This document shows positions 7,346 to 16,216 of a stretch of 64,000 nucleotides of DNA, piece after piece. The DNA comes from Komarekiella delphini-convector SJRDD-AB1 (GTDB lineage Bacteria > Cyanobacteriota > Cyanobacteriia > Cyanobacteriales > Nostocaceae), in contig NZ_VJXY01000014.1 of NCBI RefSeq assembly GCF_014831675.1, positions 62,001-126,000 of the forward strand, written 5' to 3'. Position 1 is the first letter of the stretch. Each line of letters starts with the position of its first letter. The notes beneath the pieces were generated by a model that made no database searches, was not told the DNA's origin, and saw nothing but the letters and a program-made list of their open reading frames with translations. The position numbers and the translations under genes are program-made.

Positions 7346-9808
7346 TTACGAATGACGCGCTAACAGCCGTAATAACACTGAGTTAGTGACGACGCTAACA
7401 GAGCTAAAAGCCATTAATGCAGCGGCGCTAGATGGGCTAAGGACAAAACCCAGACTAGGCAATAAAACACCCGCTGCTAGAGGAATACCAATTGTATTAT
7501 ATGCAAAAGCCCAGAATAAATTTTGGCGAATTTTGTTGAAAGTGGCACGACTTAACTGAATTGATTCGACCACATCAGTTAAACAGTCCCGCATCAGGAC
7601 AATTTCAGCAGTTTCTATTGCCACATCCGTTCCTGAGTGCAAAGCAATTCCTACATCTGCTTGAGACAAAGCTGGAGCATCATTGCTACCATCACCTACC
7701 ATTGCAACTACTGAGTGAGGCGTTTCCCATTTTCCTCCTCTTTGTAGAGATTCAATTGCAGCTGCTTTTTTAGCTGGAGGAACACCCGCGATTATATCAG
7801 CGCTATTTATCCCTAGTTGTTTAGCAATAGCACTAGCTGCTTCTAATCTATCCCCACTAAGCAGCATTACCCGTAAACCCATCTGGCGTAACTTGTCTAC
7901 GGTGGCTTGGGCATCTGGTCTGAGAGTATCACGAACAGCAATCAGTCCCGCTAAAGTTCCTCCAACTGCCACACAGACGACTGTTTTACCATCTGCTGCT
8001 AGCTCCTGTGCCACTTGTTGTGCAGTTTCGCTAATAGCAATTCCGTGCCAACTTAACCAGTCCCAGTTTCCTAAAAGCACGCATGTATCCTTGACCACAG
8101 CAGAAACCCCCAGCCCTGGTTCTGTGTGAAAGTTCGTAGCATCCAGGATAGGTAACTGTTGCTGCTGCGCTTCTTGCTGAATAGCTTTTGCCAGGGGATG
8201 GTAAGTGCCACTTTCTACTGATGCTGCTAGTTGAAGAAGGGCAGAAGAAGTTAGGGGGTGAGGGGGAGAAATACTTAAAATATCATCTTGTGTTATCTCC
8301 CACTGCCCTACTTCTCCAATTAGTAGACAATCGGTAACTGTAGGATTACCTGTGGTTAGAGTACCAGTTTTATCAAATACTACGGTGTCTAGCTGATGTA
8401 CTTTTTCCAAAACGTCGCCGCCTTTAATCAACAGACCCCGTTCTGCACCCATACCAGTACCTACGAGAATGGCTGTTGGTGTAGCAAGTCCCAAAGCACA
8501 TGGGCAAGCGACCACCATAACTGCGATCGCTAGCTTTAAACTGACTAGGAGTGGGGAGTAGTGAGTGAGGAGTGGTGAGTGGGGAGTAAGCGAGGAGTGA
8601 TGAGCCATTTCCATGCCACTAGACATAGTGACATCAGGCCAGAGGTGGGTGCCGAAAAAGTACCAAAAGGTAAATGTCAGCATTGCAGCTGCCAACACTC
8701 CATAGGTAAAGTATCCAGCTACGGTATCTGCTAACTTCTGTACTGGAGCTTTCCGAGTTTGGGCAGCTTCTACCAGGGCAACAATTTGAGCTAAAGTTGT
8801 ATCACTTCCGATACGCGTTGTCTGGATAGCGATCGCTCCTGACTGGTTTAGTGTCCCAGCTGTCACCATATCTCCTGGTTGCTTAATCGCTGGCATTGCT
8901 TCCCCAGTCAGCATTGACTCATCGACCGTTGTTTGACCAGCTACCACCTCTCCATCAACGGGGATTTTATCTCCTGGTAGTACCTGCAACCATTCGCCAA
9001 CACGCACTTGTTCAGCTGGAATCTCCACACTAGAAGACCCCGCTTCTACTTTTTCTGGGTTGGCAATCAATCGGGCTAGCTGTGGCTGGAGTGCCAGCAA
9101 TTGTCTAAATGCGGTGGCGGCGCGACCTCTGGCTTGTCGCTCTAATGTCCTTCCTAAAAGAATAAAACCCAGCATCATTACTGGTTCATCAAAGAAACAC
9201 TCCCAACCCATCTGGGGAAAGAGCAGTGCCACCACACTAGCAGTGTAAGCTGTTAGCGTTCCCAACCCTATTAGAGTGTTCATGTTGGGTGCATTTCGCC
9301 GCCAACCTAGCCAGCCATCTACTAAAATGGGGCGACCAGGAATTAGCAGCGCTACCGTTGCCAGTCCAAAGTGAAACCAGATATTATTCAGAACTGGCAG
9401 CACTGAGCTACCAAAATGTCCGATTCCAGAGAATAACAGCAGTATCCCAGCAATTACTAACTGCCTCAGTAAAGAACGCATTTCTTGGCGTTGTCGTTCT
9501 GCTGGGTCTTGTAAAGCAGATGTCTCACCTGCTAGATTGTCGCTAGGTATTCGGGGTTGAGTCGGAAACCCAACGGCTGTCAATCGCTTGGCTAGTGCAT
9601 TGGGGTCTACTGTACCAACTTCCGACTCTACAACTGCTACCTCTGTCGCCAGGTTTACACAGACGCTTTTAACTCCTGGATATTGGTTTAGCTGTCGCTC
9701 TACTGCGTTCACGCACCCAGCACACTTCATGCCCCCAACATCGAGAATGATTTTCTCTGGAATTGGGGCATTTTCTGGGGCAAGCTTAGTTTTTGGGACA
9801 AGTTGCAT
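7346..9808 (-). CDS. Copper-transporting P1B-type ATPase
   Basis: This enzyme pumps Cu(I) across a membrane using ATP. Domains in order: an N-terminal HMA metal-binding domain with GMKCAGC (about residues 26-32), about eight membrane helices, actuator loop with DESMLTGEAMP, the transmembrane CPC motif in VMVVACPCALG, phosphorylation site DKTGTLT, the HP element in TYHPLAKAI, and the hinge GDGSNDAPAL (GDGIND is usual). YNTIGIP and MAFSSVSVV in the last helices match the Cu(I) class. Cyanobacteria use CtaA (plasma membrane) and PacS (thylakoid), and I cannot say which this is. Oddly, residues about 403-420, just before the CPC helix, are encoded by an STRR-like repeat. No copper regulator gene is adjacent. 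Confidence 0.95.
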   Translation of the reverse strand: MQLVPKTKLAPENAPIPEKIILDVGGMKCAGCVNAVERQLNQYPGVKSVCVNLATEVAVVESEVGTVDPNALAKRLTAVGFPTQPRIPSDNLAGETSALQDPAERQRQEMRSLLRQLVIAGILLLFSGIGHFGSSVLPVLNNIWFHFGLATVALLIPGRPILVDGWLGWRRNAPNMNTLIGLGTLTAYTASVVALLFPQMGWECFFDEPVMMLGFILLGRTLERQARGRAATAFRQLLALQPQLARLIANPEKVEAGSSSVEIPAEQVRVGEWLQVLPGDKIPVDGEVVAGQTTVDESMLTGEAMPAIKQPGDMVTAGTLNQSGAIAIQTTRIGSDTTLAQIVALVEAAQTRKAPVQKLADTVAGYFTYGVLAAAMLTFTFWYFFGTHLWPDVTMSSGMEMAHHSSLTPHSPLLTHYSPLLVSLKLAIAVMVVACPCALGLATPTAILVGTGMGAERGLLIKGGDVLEKVHQLDTVVFDKTGTLTTGNPTVTDCLLIGEVGQWEITQDDILSISPPHPLTSSALLQLAASVESGTYHPLAKAIQQEAQQQQLPILDATNFHTEPGLGVSAVVKDTCVLLGNWDWLSWHGIAISETAQQVAQELAADGKTVVCVAVGGTLAGLIAVRDTLRPDAQATVDKLRQMGLRVMLLSGDRLEAASAIAKQLGINSADIIAGVPPAKKAAAIESLQRGGKWETPHSVVAMVGDGSNDAPALSQADVGIALHSGTDVAIETAEIVLMRDCLTDVVESIQLSRATFNKIRQNLFWAFAYNTIGIPLAAGVLLPSLGFVLSPSSAAALMAFSSVSVVTNSVLLRLLARHS
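8551..8600. repeat. STRR inside the copper ATPase gene
   Basis: Repeated GTGGGGAGTA/GTGAGTGAGGA-type units read in frame on the minus strand as a TPHSPLLTHYSPLL-like peptide. The unit GGGGAGT matches intergenic STRRs elsewhere in the window. It sits in a loop between membrane helices and keeps the frame. Confidence 0.75.
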
Positions 9809-9943
9809 GGCAAGTGTTTAGGTTCGCTACGAAAATTCAACGCCTGCGAAAAGCGTCTCTAATTCGAGCGTAGGCGAAATCTCGAACTACGACTGAATGT
9901 AAACTATATTAACTTTATTAAGTTATGGAATTTTAGCTGAGTG

Positions 9944-10123
9944 TCAACGCTCGCCCCAGCGGAGATAAGTCACATAAACAATAGCTCCAACCTGTATTGG
10001 CATAAAGACAATCAAGCTTTTTAAGAAATAGTTAATTTCTAAATGAGACATTGCACTGAAATATCCTAAGCCCAATAAGAGTAACATGGCCCAGGCAAGC
10101 TGTTTAGGTTTAAATATAAGCAT
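9944..10123 (-). CDS. Small two-helix membrane protein, 59 aa (short ORF)
   Basis: A clean ATG-to-TGA frame on the minus strand encodes MLIFKPKQLAWAMLLLLGLG at its start. Two hydrophobic helices are evident: about residues 10-24, and about 33-53 with a VFMPIQVGAIVYV core. A short basic tail (RWGER) follows. The basic N-terminus (KPK) suggests an N-in topology. An AGG lies about 9-11 bases before the ATG. It lies between the copper ATPase and the TM2 protein on the same strand. No family is recognised, and coding status rests on frame quality and helix pattern only. Confidence 0.55.
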   Translation of the reverse strand: MLIFKPKQLAWAMLLLLGLGYFSAMSHLEINYFLKSLIVFMPIQVGAIVYVTYLRWGER

Positions 10124-10293
10124 AATTTTATACCTAAAAATATAACCGTACTTCAGGCATCGGTTATTGTTGCAAGAAGTCTCTTAAAATGTGTCGCATA
10201 TCAAATAAATTACATAGCTTGCAAACATTAAAGATTATAAATATTAATAATACTTACTACTATTTGTTTTAACGATTTTAACTTTTGAATTTG

Positions 10294-10569
10294 TTAAAAC
10301 CAGCCCTGTTTATTTACAAAGTAAGTATCAACGAATTCTTCATGAGACTTGTTTAAGTAGATCATGCCTTCAATCAAACCAACGAGTTGCATAATTATTA
10401 GAGCAAAACCATAGGTAAAAGAACCCCCGATTAAAGAAATAGCCAACATGATGAAGCCTTCTGGGGTGTATCCTAAAATAAATTTATGAACACCAAAACC
10501 ACCAAAAATAATCCCACAGTATCCAGCTAGAAGTTGTTTGGTAGGGTGACTAGGGTTAAGATTTGCCAT
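10294..10569 (-). CDS. TM2-domain membrane protein, 91 aa
   Basis: The TM2 domain is recognisable: a first helix with GYCGIIFGGFGVHKFILG (the G-x-FG-xHxFYLG-like signature) followed by the turn GYTPEGF and a second helix region containing IGGSFTYGFALIIMQLVGLIEG. TM2 proteins are small integral membrane proteins of unknown biochemical role, common in bacteria and present near signalling and stress genes. Its length is usual for the family. A GGAGCAGC sequence about 6-13 bases upstream can serve as a ribosome binding site. The upstream side is a 763-bp region without genes. Confidence 0.9.
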   Translation of the reverse strand: MANLNPSHPTKQLLAGYCGIIFGGFGVHKFILGYTPEGFIMLAISLIGGSFTYGFALIIMQLVGLIEGMIYLNKSHEEFVDTYFVNKQGWF

Positions 10570-11332
10570 CTGATTGCTGCTCCTTGATAAGTGAGGTATA
10601 AAATTAAGTTTTTAATTTTGATGCAAGCAAGTAAATATATTTGCTAATTGAATATAACTTCACTTTTTTGCAGTAGTAAGGATATCCTAAAGATACACCA
10701 AACCCAGCGTGCCACTATTTTAAAGTTAACGTTGGCAAGATGGGACGGAAGAAAACTCCTGATATTGTCTAAAACTCTTGCGCTTCTATCTAACTGTTGG
10801 TATGTTTAATCGCAACCCTTGGGATGGCAGTTTTACCGATTTTCAGACAAGAGTATCTTGAGAAGAATTAACTTCGATAATCGGCAAAAAATTCTATGCC
10901 ACTGTCTACAAGTCCATCAGTATTATTTCCGGACTCTTTTTTGAGATGGTAGCAATTATCAAAATAGCCTTAGCAGGAAGTACAAGGATAGATACGCAAG
11001 ATCTATCTTCTATTTGTCACTTCCTTTGAGGTTGCCTATTACCATTTATGTGAGTGCAAACATAATTTGCAATCCACATAAATTACAGTCAAAATCGCTT
11101 GGCAAGGCAATAACATTCTATACAGTGGCTAAACCTACTTAGATGAGACTAAGTGCTTGGTTAGATATTGGCTGTCTATATTAACAGCATTGTTTGAGTT
11201 GCTTTTGCCGTTAGCGTATTTGGTGCTAAGTTAGCATTCATTATGCTTATTACTAATTATAACCAGTAAATTGTTACTACATATGCAGATAAAATCAGAT
11301 ATTTTTGTTTTTGTCAACTGTAAATGTATGTA
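10570..11332. other. Intergenic region, 763 bp, nothing recognised
   Basis: It lies between the TM2 gene start and the end of the CPBP protease gene, both on the minus strand. Only very short frames occur (for example 19 codons from 10801 on the plus strand). No repeats or RNA genes were identified. Confidence 0.4.
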
Positions 11333-12913
11333 TTAGTTAGTACTACTTCCTAAGAGAAATAGACTCAGTAGTGTACCACTATTCCAGAGGCTATGGAGGA
11401 GCATGGGAGCGAGGAGGTTGCGCGATCGCGTGTAAACTATTCCCAACACGATCCCCAATGCGGTCAGTGGCAAAATTTCCGACAAGCTCAAATGAGCAAT
11501 GGCAAACAGCAAACTACTTACAAGAATTGATCCCCACACAGGTAAGTAACGAGTTAGGGAAGGTAACAAAAAGCCACGAAATAGAAGTTCTTCAAAAAAT
11601 GGAGCTGCGATTGCAGCTGTAAAGAAAAATATACTAAGTGCTACACTATCTCGGCTTTCTAAAGCCAGCTGCAATAAAGGATTACTACCACCCTGTCCTT
11701 GCCATAATTGTTGATTAATCAATGAGACTACGACAACTATGGGTAAAGCCGCGCAATAGCCCCCCAGTCCCCACAAAAACCACTTGCCTTGGAATCGAAA
11801 ACGAAACCAGAATTCTGGTAGTGGAAAAAACCGCTTGATAGAGAAATACAGCACTAACAGTGCCCCTGACGCCACTAGCAAATAACTAACTAAGACATAA
11901 ACAGCCTGAACTCGCACATTACTAACGGGACGCGGGATGGGGAGCAAAGATAAAACTAAGGGTACAAAAAGTTGTCCCATCAAGAAAAATCCTAGGACGA
12001 AAACCTGTAAAATCGTTTCTGCATCCCAAGGCGTAGACCAAGACACATCAGCATTTTGAGCTAATAAAGCAGCTTTCCCCTTCACCAAGCGTTGACCAAC
12101 TAAAAAAATCAGCAGCATCATCCCAATCAAAGCTGCCAATGTGGGGATAGTGCCAATAATTGCTAATTTAAACAAAGCTTGGGTTGCTGCTGCTTGTTCC
12201 GTGGCTTTCACTGCTGATAGTGCTTCTTGACGTTGCTGGAGTTGGTATAGTTGAACCAAAGCAGTAGCGCGAAACCAACCTTCTAAATTCTTTTGAATCA
12301 GTTGTTGGGCATTGGGTAAAAGACGGGGGGGATTACTCCACAATCCGAGCAACACGGCTGCTGTTTCACTAAATTCTGGATTGATATCTGAGCGTTGCTG
12401 CAAATCCGTCCAAGTCTTAAGAGCTGTATTTGTTTGTCCTTGCTGTGCTTGTAAAATTCCCAGACGCAAGTCCAATTCGCCCAGCAATTTTTGTAGTTGC
12501 TGGAGTGACTGCTTTATCTGTTGCTGTTGGATTGGGCGAGAGCTATTAGTTGCAGGAGGAACTTCCGGTAGAGGTTTAGGAGGTGTGGGAGTAGCCTGCG
12601 ATTGAGAACTCAATTTTGCCAGTTGGTTTTTGGCTTTGTCTAAATTAGTTTGAACCGATTTACGTGCCTCCTGATACTGCTTCGTAGCATTTTCTAAAGG
12701 TTTATCGCCCAGTATTGCTTCTTGAATTCCTTGTAAATTATCGTTGTTGCTATCCTCTGCTCGCCATGCTTGTGCTTGCAGTCCGATATTTGTTTGGTAA
12801 AGTTCCAGGCGGCTTTGGAACTGAGGTTCTTGCCAACTGCTAAATAAAGAAACACCAGAAGAACCGATCGCTATCAGCGTCATTACAATTAAAAGCAACC
12901 GCTTGATTGTCAT
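11333..12913 (-). CDS. CPBP-family (Rce1-like) intramembrane metalloprotease, 526 aa
   Basis: The C-terminal half is a CPBP/Abi domain with the catalytic motifs FFEELLFRGFL (EExxxR), a following FAIAHLSLSE (H) and MLLHSLWN (HxxxN/D). The N-terminus has one membrane anchor (about 1-26), then a large periplasmic or lumenal helical region (about 30-240) rich in Q with coiled-coil character, then several helices from about 245 onward. CPBP enzymes cleave proteins within or near the membrane; in bacteria some mature or degrade small peptides. The substrate here is unknown. The long N-terminal extension is seen in cyanobacterial members. It starts with ATG and ends 763 bp from the TM2 gene. Confidence 0.92.
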   Translation of the reverse strand: MTIKRLLLIVMTLIAIGSSGVSLFSSWQEPQFQSRLELYQTNIGLQAQAWRAEDSNNDNLQGIQEAILGDKPLENATKQYQEARKSVQTNLDKAKNQLAKLSSQSQATPTPPKPLPEVPPATNSSRPIQQQQIKQSLQQLQKLLGELDLRLGILQAQQGQTNTALKTWTDLQQRSDINPEFSETAAVLLGLWSNPPRLLPNAQQLIQKNLEGWFRATALVQLYQLQQRQEALSAVKATEQAAATQALFKLAIIGTIPTLAALIGMMLLIFLVGQRLVKGKAALLAQNADVSWSTPWDAETILQVFVLGFFLMGQLFVPLVLSLLPIPRPVSNVRVQAVYVLVSYLLVASGALLVLYFSIKRFFPLPEFWFRFRFQGKWFLWGLGGYCAALPIVVVVSLINQQLWQGQGGSNPLLQLALESRDSVALSIFFFTAAIAAPFFEELLFRGFLLPSLTRYLPVWGSILVSSLLFAIAHLSLSEILPLTALGIVLGIVYTRSRNLLAPMLLHSLWNSGTLLSLFLLGSSTN

Positions 12914-13039
12914 CTATCCCCCTTTGACTAACCAGTGGAGAGCGCGTCCCCCTTGGGAATTATCGCAAGAAAAAGTCAGAGGTGGATAAATGTTATCAAT
13001 ATTATGAATCTGCGTTAACTTTTAGCGATCGCTCCTACC

Positions 13040-13717
13040 ATGCTAAATTACAACCCATTGCACTGCCTGCCCTCAGCCGAGGATTTGCCCGACTCTGACG
13101 ATGAACCTGTGGATAATCAACTACAACATTTGATTCCTGGCTTGTTAGAAGCCATCTTAGCTTTGATATGGGCAAGTCGGATGGATTGGTTTTTTGGCGT
13201 TGATATGGGTATTTACTACGATCCTGAACAACCACCAATTGTGCCAGATGGATTTTTGAGTTTGGGAGTCGAGCGAGTTTTTGATGAGAACTTACGCTTA
13301 AGTTATGTGCTTTGGGAAGAAAAGGTGATGCCAACTATGGCGCTAGAAGTTGTTTCCCACAGGCGACGTAGTGAATACACCAGCAAAAAGAAACTATATG
13401 CTGAGATGGAGATTTTATATTACGTTATCTATAATCCCCAACGTCGCAAAAAATCGCCCTTAGAAGTTTATCGCTTAGAGAATGATGAATATGTATTGCA
13501 GCCAGGAAATTCTGTTTGGTTAAACGAGGTAGGTTTAGCTATTGGTTATGAACGTGGAACCTATCAAGGAATCACGCGGGACTGGTTGTATTGGTATGAC
13601 GCACAAGGAGTCAGATATCTGACGCCAGAAGAAAGGGCTAGTGCTGCTGAAAAGCGTGCTCAAAGGTTAGCGGAAGAATTACGAAGGTTGGGGATAGATC
13701 CAGATTCTTTGAGTTGA
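13040..13717 (+). CDS. Uma2-family (DUF820) PD-(D/E)XK nuclease-like protein, 225 aa
   Basis: The central part has the Uma2 pattern: PDGFLSLGVER, then MALEVVSHRRRSEYTSKKKLYAEMEILYY (the E-V-S...K-K motif with the catalytic-type E and following K) and a YVIYNPQRRK strand. Uma2 proteins are expanded in cyanobacteria and predicted to be restriction-endonuclease-fold proteins, but no substrate is known. The C-terminus is a charged helical segment (EERASAAEKRAQRLAEELRRLG) typical of the family. The ATG is close to a HIP1 site and no strong ribosome binding site is seen. It is one of three Uma2 genes in the window. Confidence 0.9.
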   Translation: MLNYNPLHCLPSAEDLPDSDDEPVDNQLQHLIPGLLEAILALIWASRMDWFFGVDMGIYYDPEQPPIVPDGFLSLGVERVFDENLRLSYVLWEEKVMPTMALEVVSHRRRSEYTSKKKLYAEMEILYYVIYNPQRRKKSPLEVYRLENDEYVLQPGNSVWLNEVGLAIGYERGTYQGITRDWLYWYDAQGVRYLTPEERASAAEKRAQRLAEELRRLGIDPDSLS

Positions 13718-13819
13718 GTGTTGTTGGGCGATCGCTTTGATCATACTATTACTAATGACTTATTTGAGAACAGGAATCATAGATGGTTCAGGTGATTGTA
13801 GGCGAGATTATAAAAGCGT

Positions 13820-14119
13820 TCAAATATTCCTGTTCTGCCATTGTTTAGGATTACGTTTGACGTGGTAACAAGCAATTACAGTGATCACATTTTCTTCTAC
13901 AATATAAATAACACCATAGGGAAACCTACGTATTAATAATCGTCGTGCTTGTCGATACACCACGGGATAAGCTGAAGGGTTACGTCCGATTAATGCTAAA
14001 CAGCTATCAAGTGCACGTACAAATTCCGAACCTACTCCAGAATCACGTTGCTCATACCATTCAAAAGCATCTTGAATATCCAGTTCTGCTTCTGGACTAA
14101 TTATTAACTGATAGCTCAT
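13820..14119 (-). CDS. RelE/ParE-superfamily toxin, 99 aa
   Basis: This is a type II toxin of the RelE/ParE fold. Seen: SPEAELDIQDAFEWYEQRDSGVG (the helical N-terminal half typical of ParE-like toxins), RRFPYGVIYIVEENVITVIACYHVKRNP (the C-terminal sheet with the R-P-Y-x-I-Y pattern and the H-x-x-R-x-P end). ParE toxins target gyrase and RelE toxins cut mRNA at the ribosome; the sequence alone does not decide, although the HxxRxP end is frequent in ParE-like proteins. The ATG overlaps the antitoxin stop (ATGA, 4 bases), indicating translational coupling. Confidence 0.92.
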   Translation of the reverse strand: MSYQLIISPEAELDIQDAFEWYEQRDSGVGSEFVRALDSCLALIGRNPSAYPVVYRQARRLLIRRFPYGVIYIVEENVITVIACYHVKRNPKQWQNRNI

Positions 14120-14337
14120 TCAGTTAAACCTAGTCTTTGCTTGACAGATTGCCAGGTTGAACCTTGGTTTGGGTTTTGGCGATGTATCTCCAAGCGTCTA
14201 TCTAATTCTTGTTTTTGCTCATCGTTGAGAGGAACTTCATCGGGTGTGGTAAGAATGCTGTCCCATAAGTCCTCGGCAAGCTGTATACGTTCAGATACAC
14301 TTAGTTCGGAAATATCGACTTTTAATATGGGGTGCAT
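14116..14337 (-). CDS. Addiction-module antitoxin (TIGR02574-like), 73 aa
   Basis: This is the antitoxin partner of the toxin that follows. It is a small helical protein with the family hallmark LSVSERIQLAEDLWDSI near the N-terminus, followed by ELDRRLEIHRQNPN and a GSTWQSVKQRLG end. Family members pair with RelE/ParE-type toxins, neutralise them by direct binding and usually repress their own operon. The antitoxin lies first in the operon, as is usual. A gene remnant lies about 100 bp upstream, which fits a plastic accessory locus. Confidence 0.92.
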   Translation of the reverse strand: MHPILKVDISELSVSERIQLAEDLWDSILTTPDEVPLNDEQKQELDRRLEIHRQNPNQGSTWQSVKQRLGLTE

Positions 14338-14432
14338 GGTTGTTGTTAATGTAGTTGCTCAATATAATCTTATTTTAGATTATAAATGACTTATCTTATT
14401 CACAAGAAAGTAAAGCATCAAGTTTACCTGAT

Positions 14433-14675
14433 TCAGTAATTAAATATTAAATTTGTCTTTTCTTTTTGTGGCAAATCGGGCCAACGATCAAAACCAAGTA
14501 ACTTACCAATCTCAGAATTTTTCCAAAAGGCTTGACGTTCAGCATAGGCCATTATCACATTTGTTCGTGAAAAGTCCAATTGCTTGGCATATCATCCACT
14601 GTTGCAGGGAAGATGACAGCCTCTTGTTCGCCCCTCTCTTGAGTTAGGACTCGCACCCGATGATATTTACCAGTT
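14433..14675 (-). pseudogene. Decayed gene remnant, two fragments in different frames
   Basis: Reading the minus strand, about 14675 to 14560 encodes TGKYHRVRVLTQERGEQEAV, continuing IFPATVDDMPSNWTFHEQM before stops. Almost at once another frame continues to 14433 with AYAERQAFWKNSEIGKLLG and then FDRWPDLPQKEK. Both pieces have the composition of real protein and abut at the TGATAATG junction, and an upstream double stop (TGATAA) breaks the beginning. I read this as a gene broken by stop codons and a frameshift. The second piece alone could be a 39-aa ORF (ATG at 14552). The family is not recognised. Confidence 0.5.
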
Positions 14676-14909
14676 TATCAATCCTCACACGTCTAAGAGA
14701 GATAATACTGGGTTAGGGGTTCAAGAGGCGAGTGATAGCGTTTCGTAATAATTATTATTGGGTAGTCAAGTATAAACGCGCAAACTGTTTGTTAAACACA
14801 TTGGTACTACATTTACAGGTTTAATCAAACTATATTTATTTACCGTATTTTTTGCATTGGCACAGTATATTTAATTGCTTAAACTTAGATATAAACAATT
14901 TAATTAACC

Positions 14910-15299
14910 ATGAAAACTACTCTACGGCGGCAACTGACAATATTTGCTTTAACTGCCTGTGCTTTTTTATCATTTAATACTCAAGAAGCTCAAGCTCTTA
15001 GAAATCGTTCTTCTTTAAAAAGTGCTGCTAACATGGCTCAATCTCGCTTTACTTTTAAAGCAAGTTTTCGTGCAATGCAAATACCTGAAAAGGTTTATGC
15101 AGAAGATATTCTTATTATTTGCGAAGGATTAGATAGAGGAAATAGTTTGCAAGAAGTTGCCAATATTTTGATTCCTATTTACGCAAATGATTTTAAAGAC
15201 TATGCTTTGGCTGTTCATTACTTTGAATCTGTTGCTAAACATGGAGCAATGACATATTGTAGCGAGCATATGGTTCAAGTAATGGATATTGGCTTTTAA
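14910..15299 (+). CDS. Secreted hypothetical protein, 129 aa
   Basis: The N-terminus is a classical signal peptide: basic MKTTLRRQ, hydrophobic LTIFALTACAFLSF, and a likely cleavage after AQA at about residue 29. The mature part of about 100 aa has regular amphipathic helices (for example EDILIICEGLDRGNSLQEVA) and two cysteines (C in IICEG and in TYCSEH) that could form a disulfide in the periplasm. I do not recognise a family. It stands alone between the gene remnant and a Uma2 gene, with an AT-rich promoter region upstream. Confidence 0.75.
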   Translation: MKTTLRRQLTIFALTACAFLSFNTQEAQALRNRSSLKSAANMAQSRFTFKASFRAMQIPEKVYAEDILIICEGLDRGNSLQEVANILIPIYANDFKDYALAVHYFESVAKHGAMTYCSEHMVQVMDIGF

Positions 15300-15349
15300 T
15301 TACTGCATATTTATAAGTGTAGTGGTTACATAACTAATCACTACTCTAA

Positions 15350-15982
15350 TTATGCTATCTTCTCCCTCACCCAAGCTCGAAAAGTTTTCAGCAAAGCAAT
15401 TTCCCCCATACTTTTACTCTGCTCAATAAATCTGCTTATCTCACTCACGGATACGAGAGGAAAGGCAATACTAAATTTACACTCGACATATTGCCCCTCT
15501 ATCAACTGATAAAATTTTAAATCTTGCCCATCATATCTCCAAAGTTCAGTTACACCCAACGCTGCGTAAATACCAAATTTGTTAACTGAACTGCTGGTAA
15601 TATCAATTTCAATTGCTAAATCAGGTGGCGGATCATTTTCTAAATCTAAAGTTTCCCTACCTCTAATAGCTAGTTCATTATGGATATAGTAGCAAGTATC
15701 TGGCTCTATTCCTCGCTTGGATATTTTCCGTTTCAATGTTGTAGAACCAGCACTTCTAACTTCAATTCCTAATTCTTCAGCTAGAGCTATAATAAAATTC
15801 CCAAAATTGCTTTTGGGATTTTCATGTTCAAAAAGTGGGGTCATAATTTCTAAAGTGCCACAGTCATAAGCAAACCGAGAGCCTCTATCCTCACCTGTAT
15901 CTCTCAGCAAGGCTTCAAAGGTTTCCCAGCTAATGTTATGTAGCACTGTTCTTTGTTCTGCGGGAGTTGACTTGATAAGCAT
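15350..15982 (-). CDS. Uma2-family (DUF820) nuclease-like protein, 210 aa
   Basis: This second Uma2 protein shows EPDTCYYIHNE (the P-D motif), DPPPDLAIEIDITSSSVNKFGIYAALGV (the E-I-x-x-S-S...K motif) and ELWRYDG, the usual core order. Its sequence differs strongly from the other two copies in the window, so this is not a recent local duplication. Function is unknown; a PD-(D/E)XK fold is predicted for the family. It is a single gene on the minus strand, convergent with the secreted 129-aa gene, with about 50 bp between the stops. Confidence 0.9.
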   Translation of the reverse strand: MLIKSTPAEQRTVLHNISWETFEALLRDTGEDRGSRFAYDCGTLEIMTPLFEHENPKSNFGNFIIALAEELGIEVRSAGSTTLKRKISKRGIEPDTCYYIHNELAIRGRETLDLENDPPPDLAIEIDITSSSVNKFGIYAALGVTELWRYDGQDLKFYQLIEGQYVECKFSIAFPLVSVSEISRFIEQSKSMGEIALLKTFRAWVREKIA

Positions 15983-16216
15983 ATTACAATACTTTTTCCG
16001 CCAGAATGTTAGATAAAATTCCGATAATTTTACCTGTATAATTAATATAGTAGTAGCTCAAGTCAATTTCAACTACTTGCCCAATAAGCTATAAAAACAT
16101 CCATTCATAACATTTTAGGAGATCTTGTAAATAATTTAGATAATTAAATTGTGCCAACTGTTAGCAAGATATGCTGCTGATATTTGACACAATCAATGTC
16201 TAAATTTTTTGTAATT

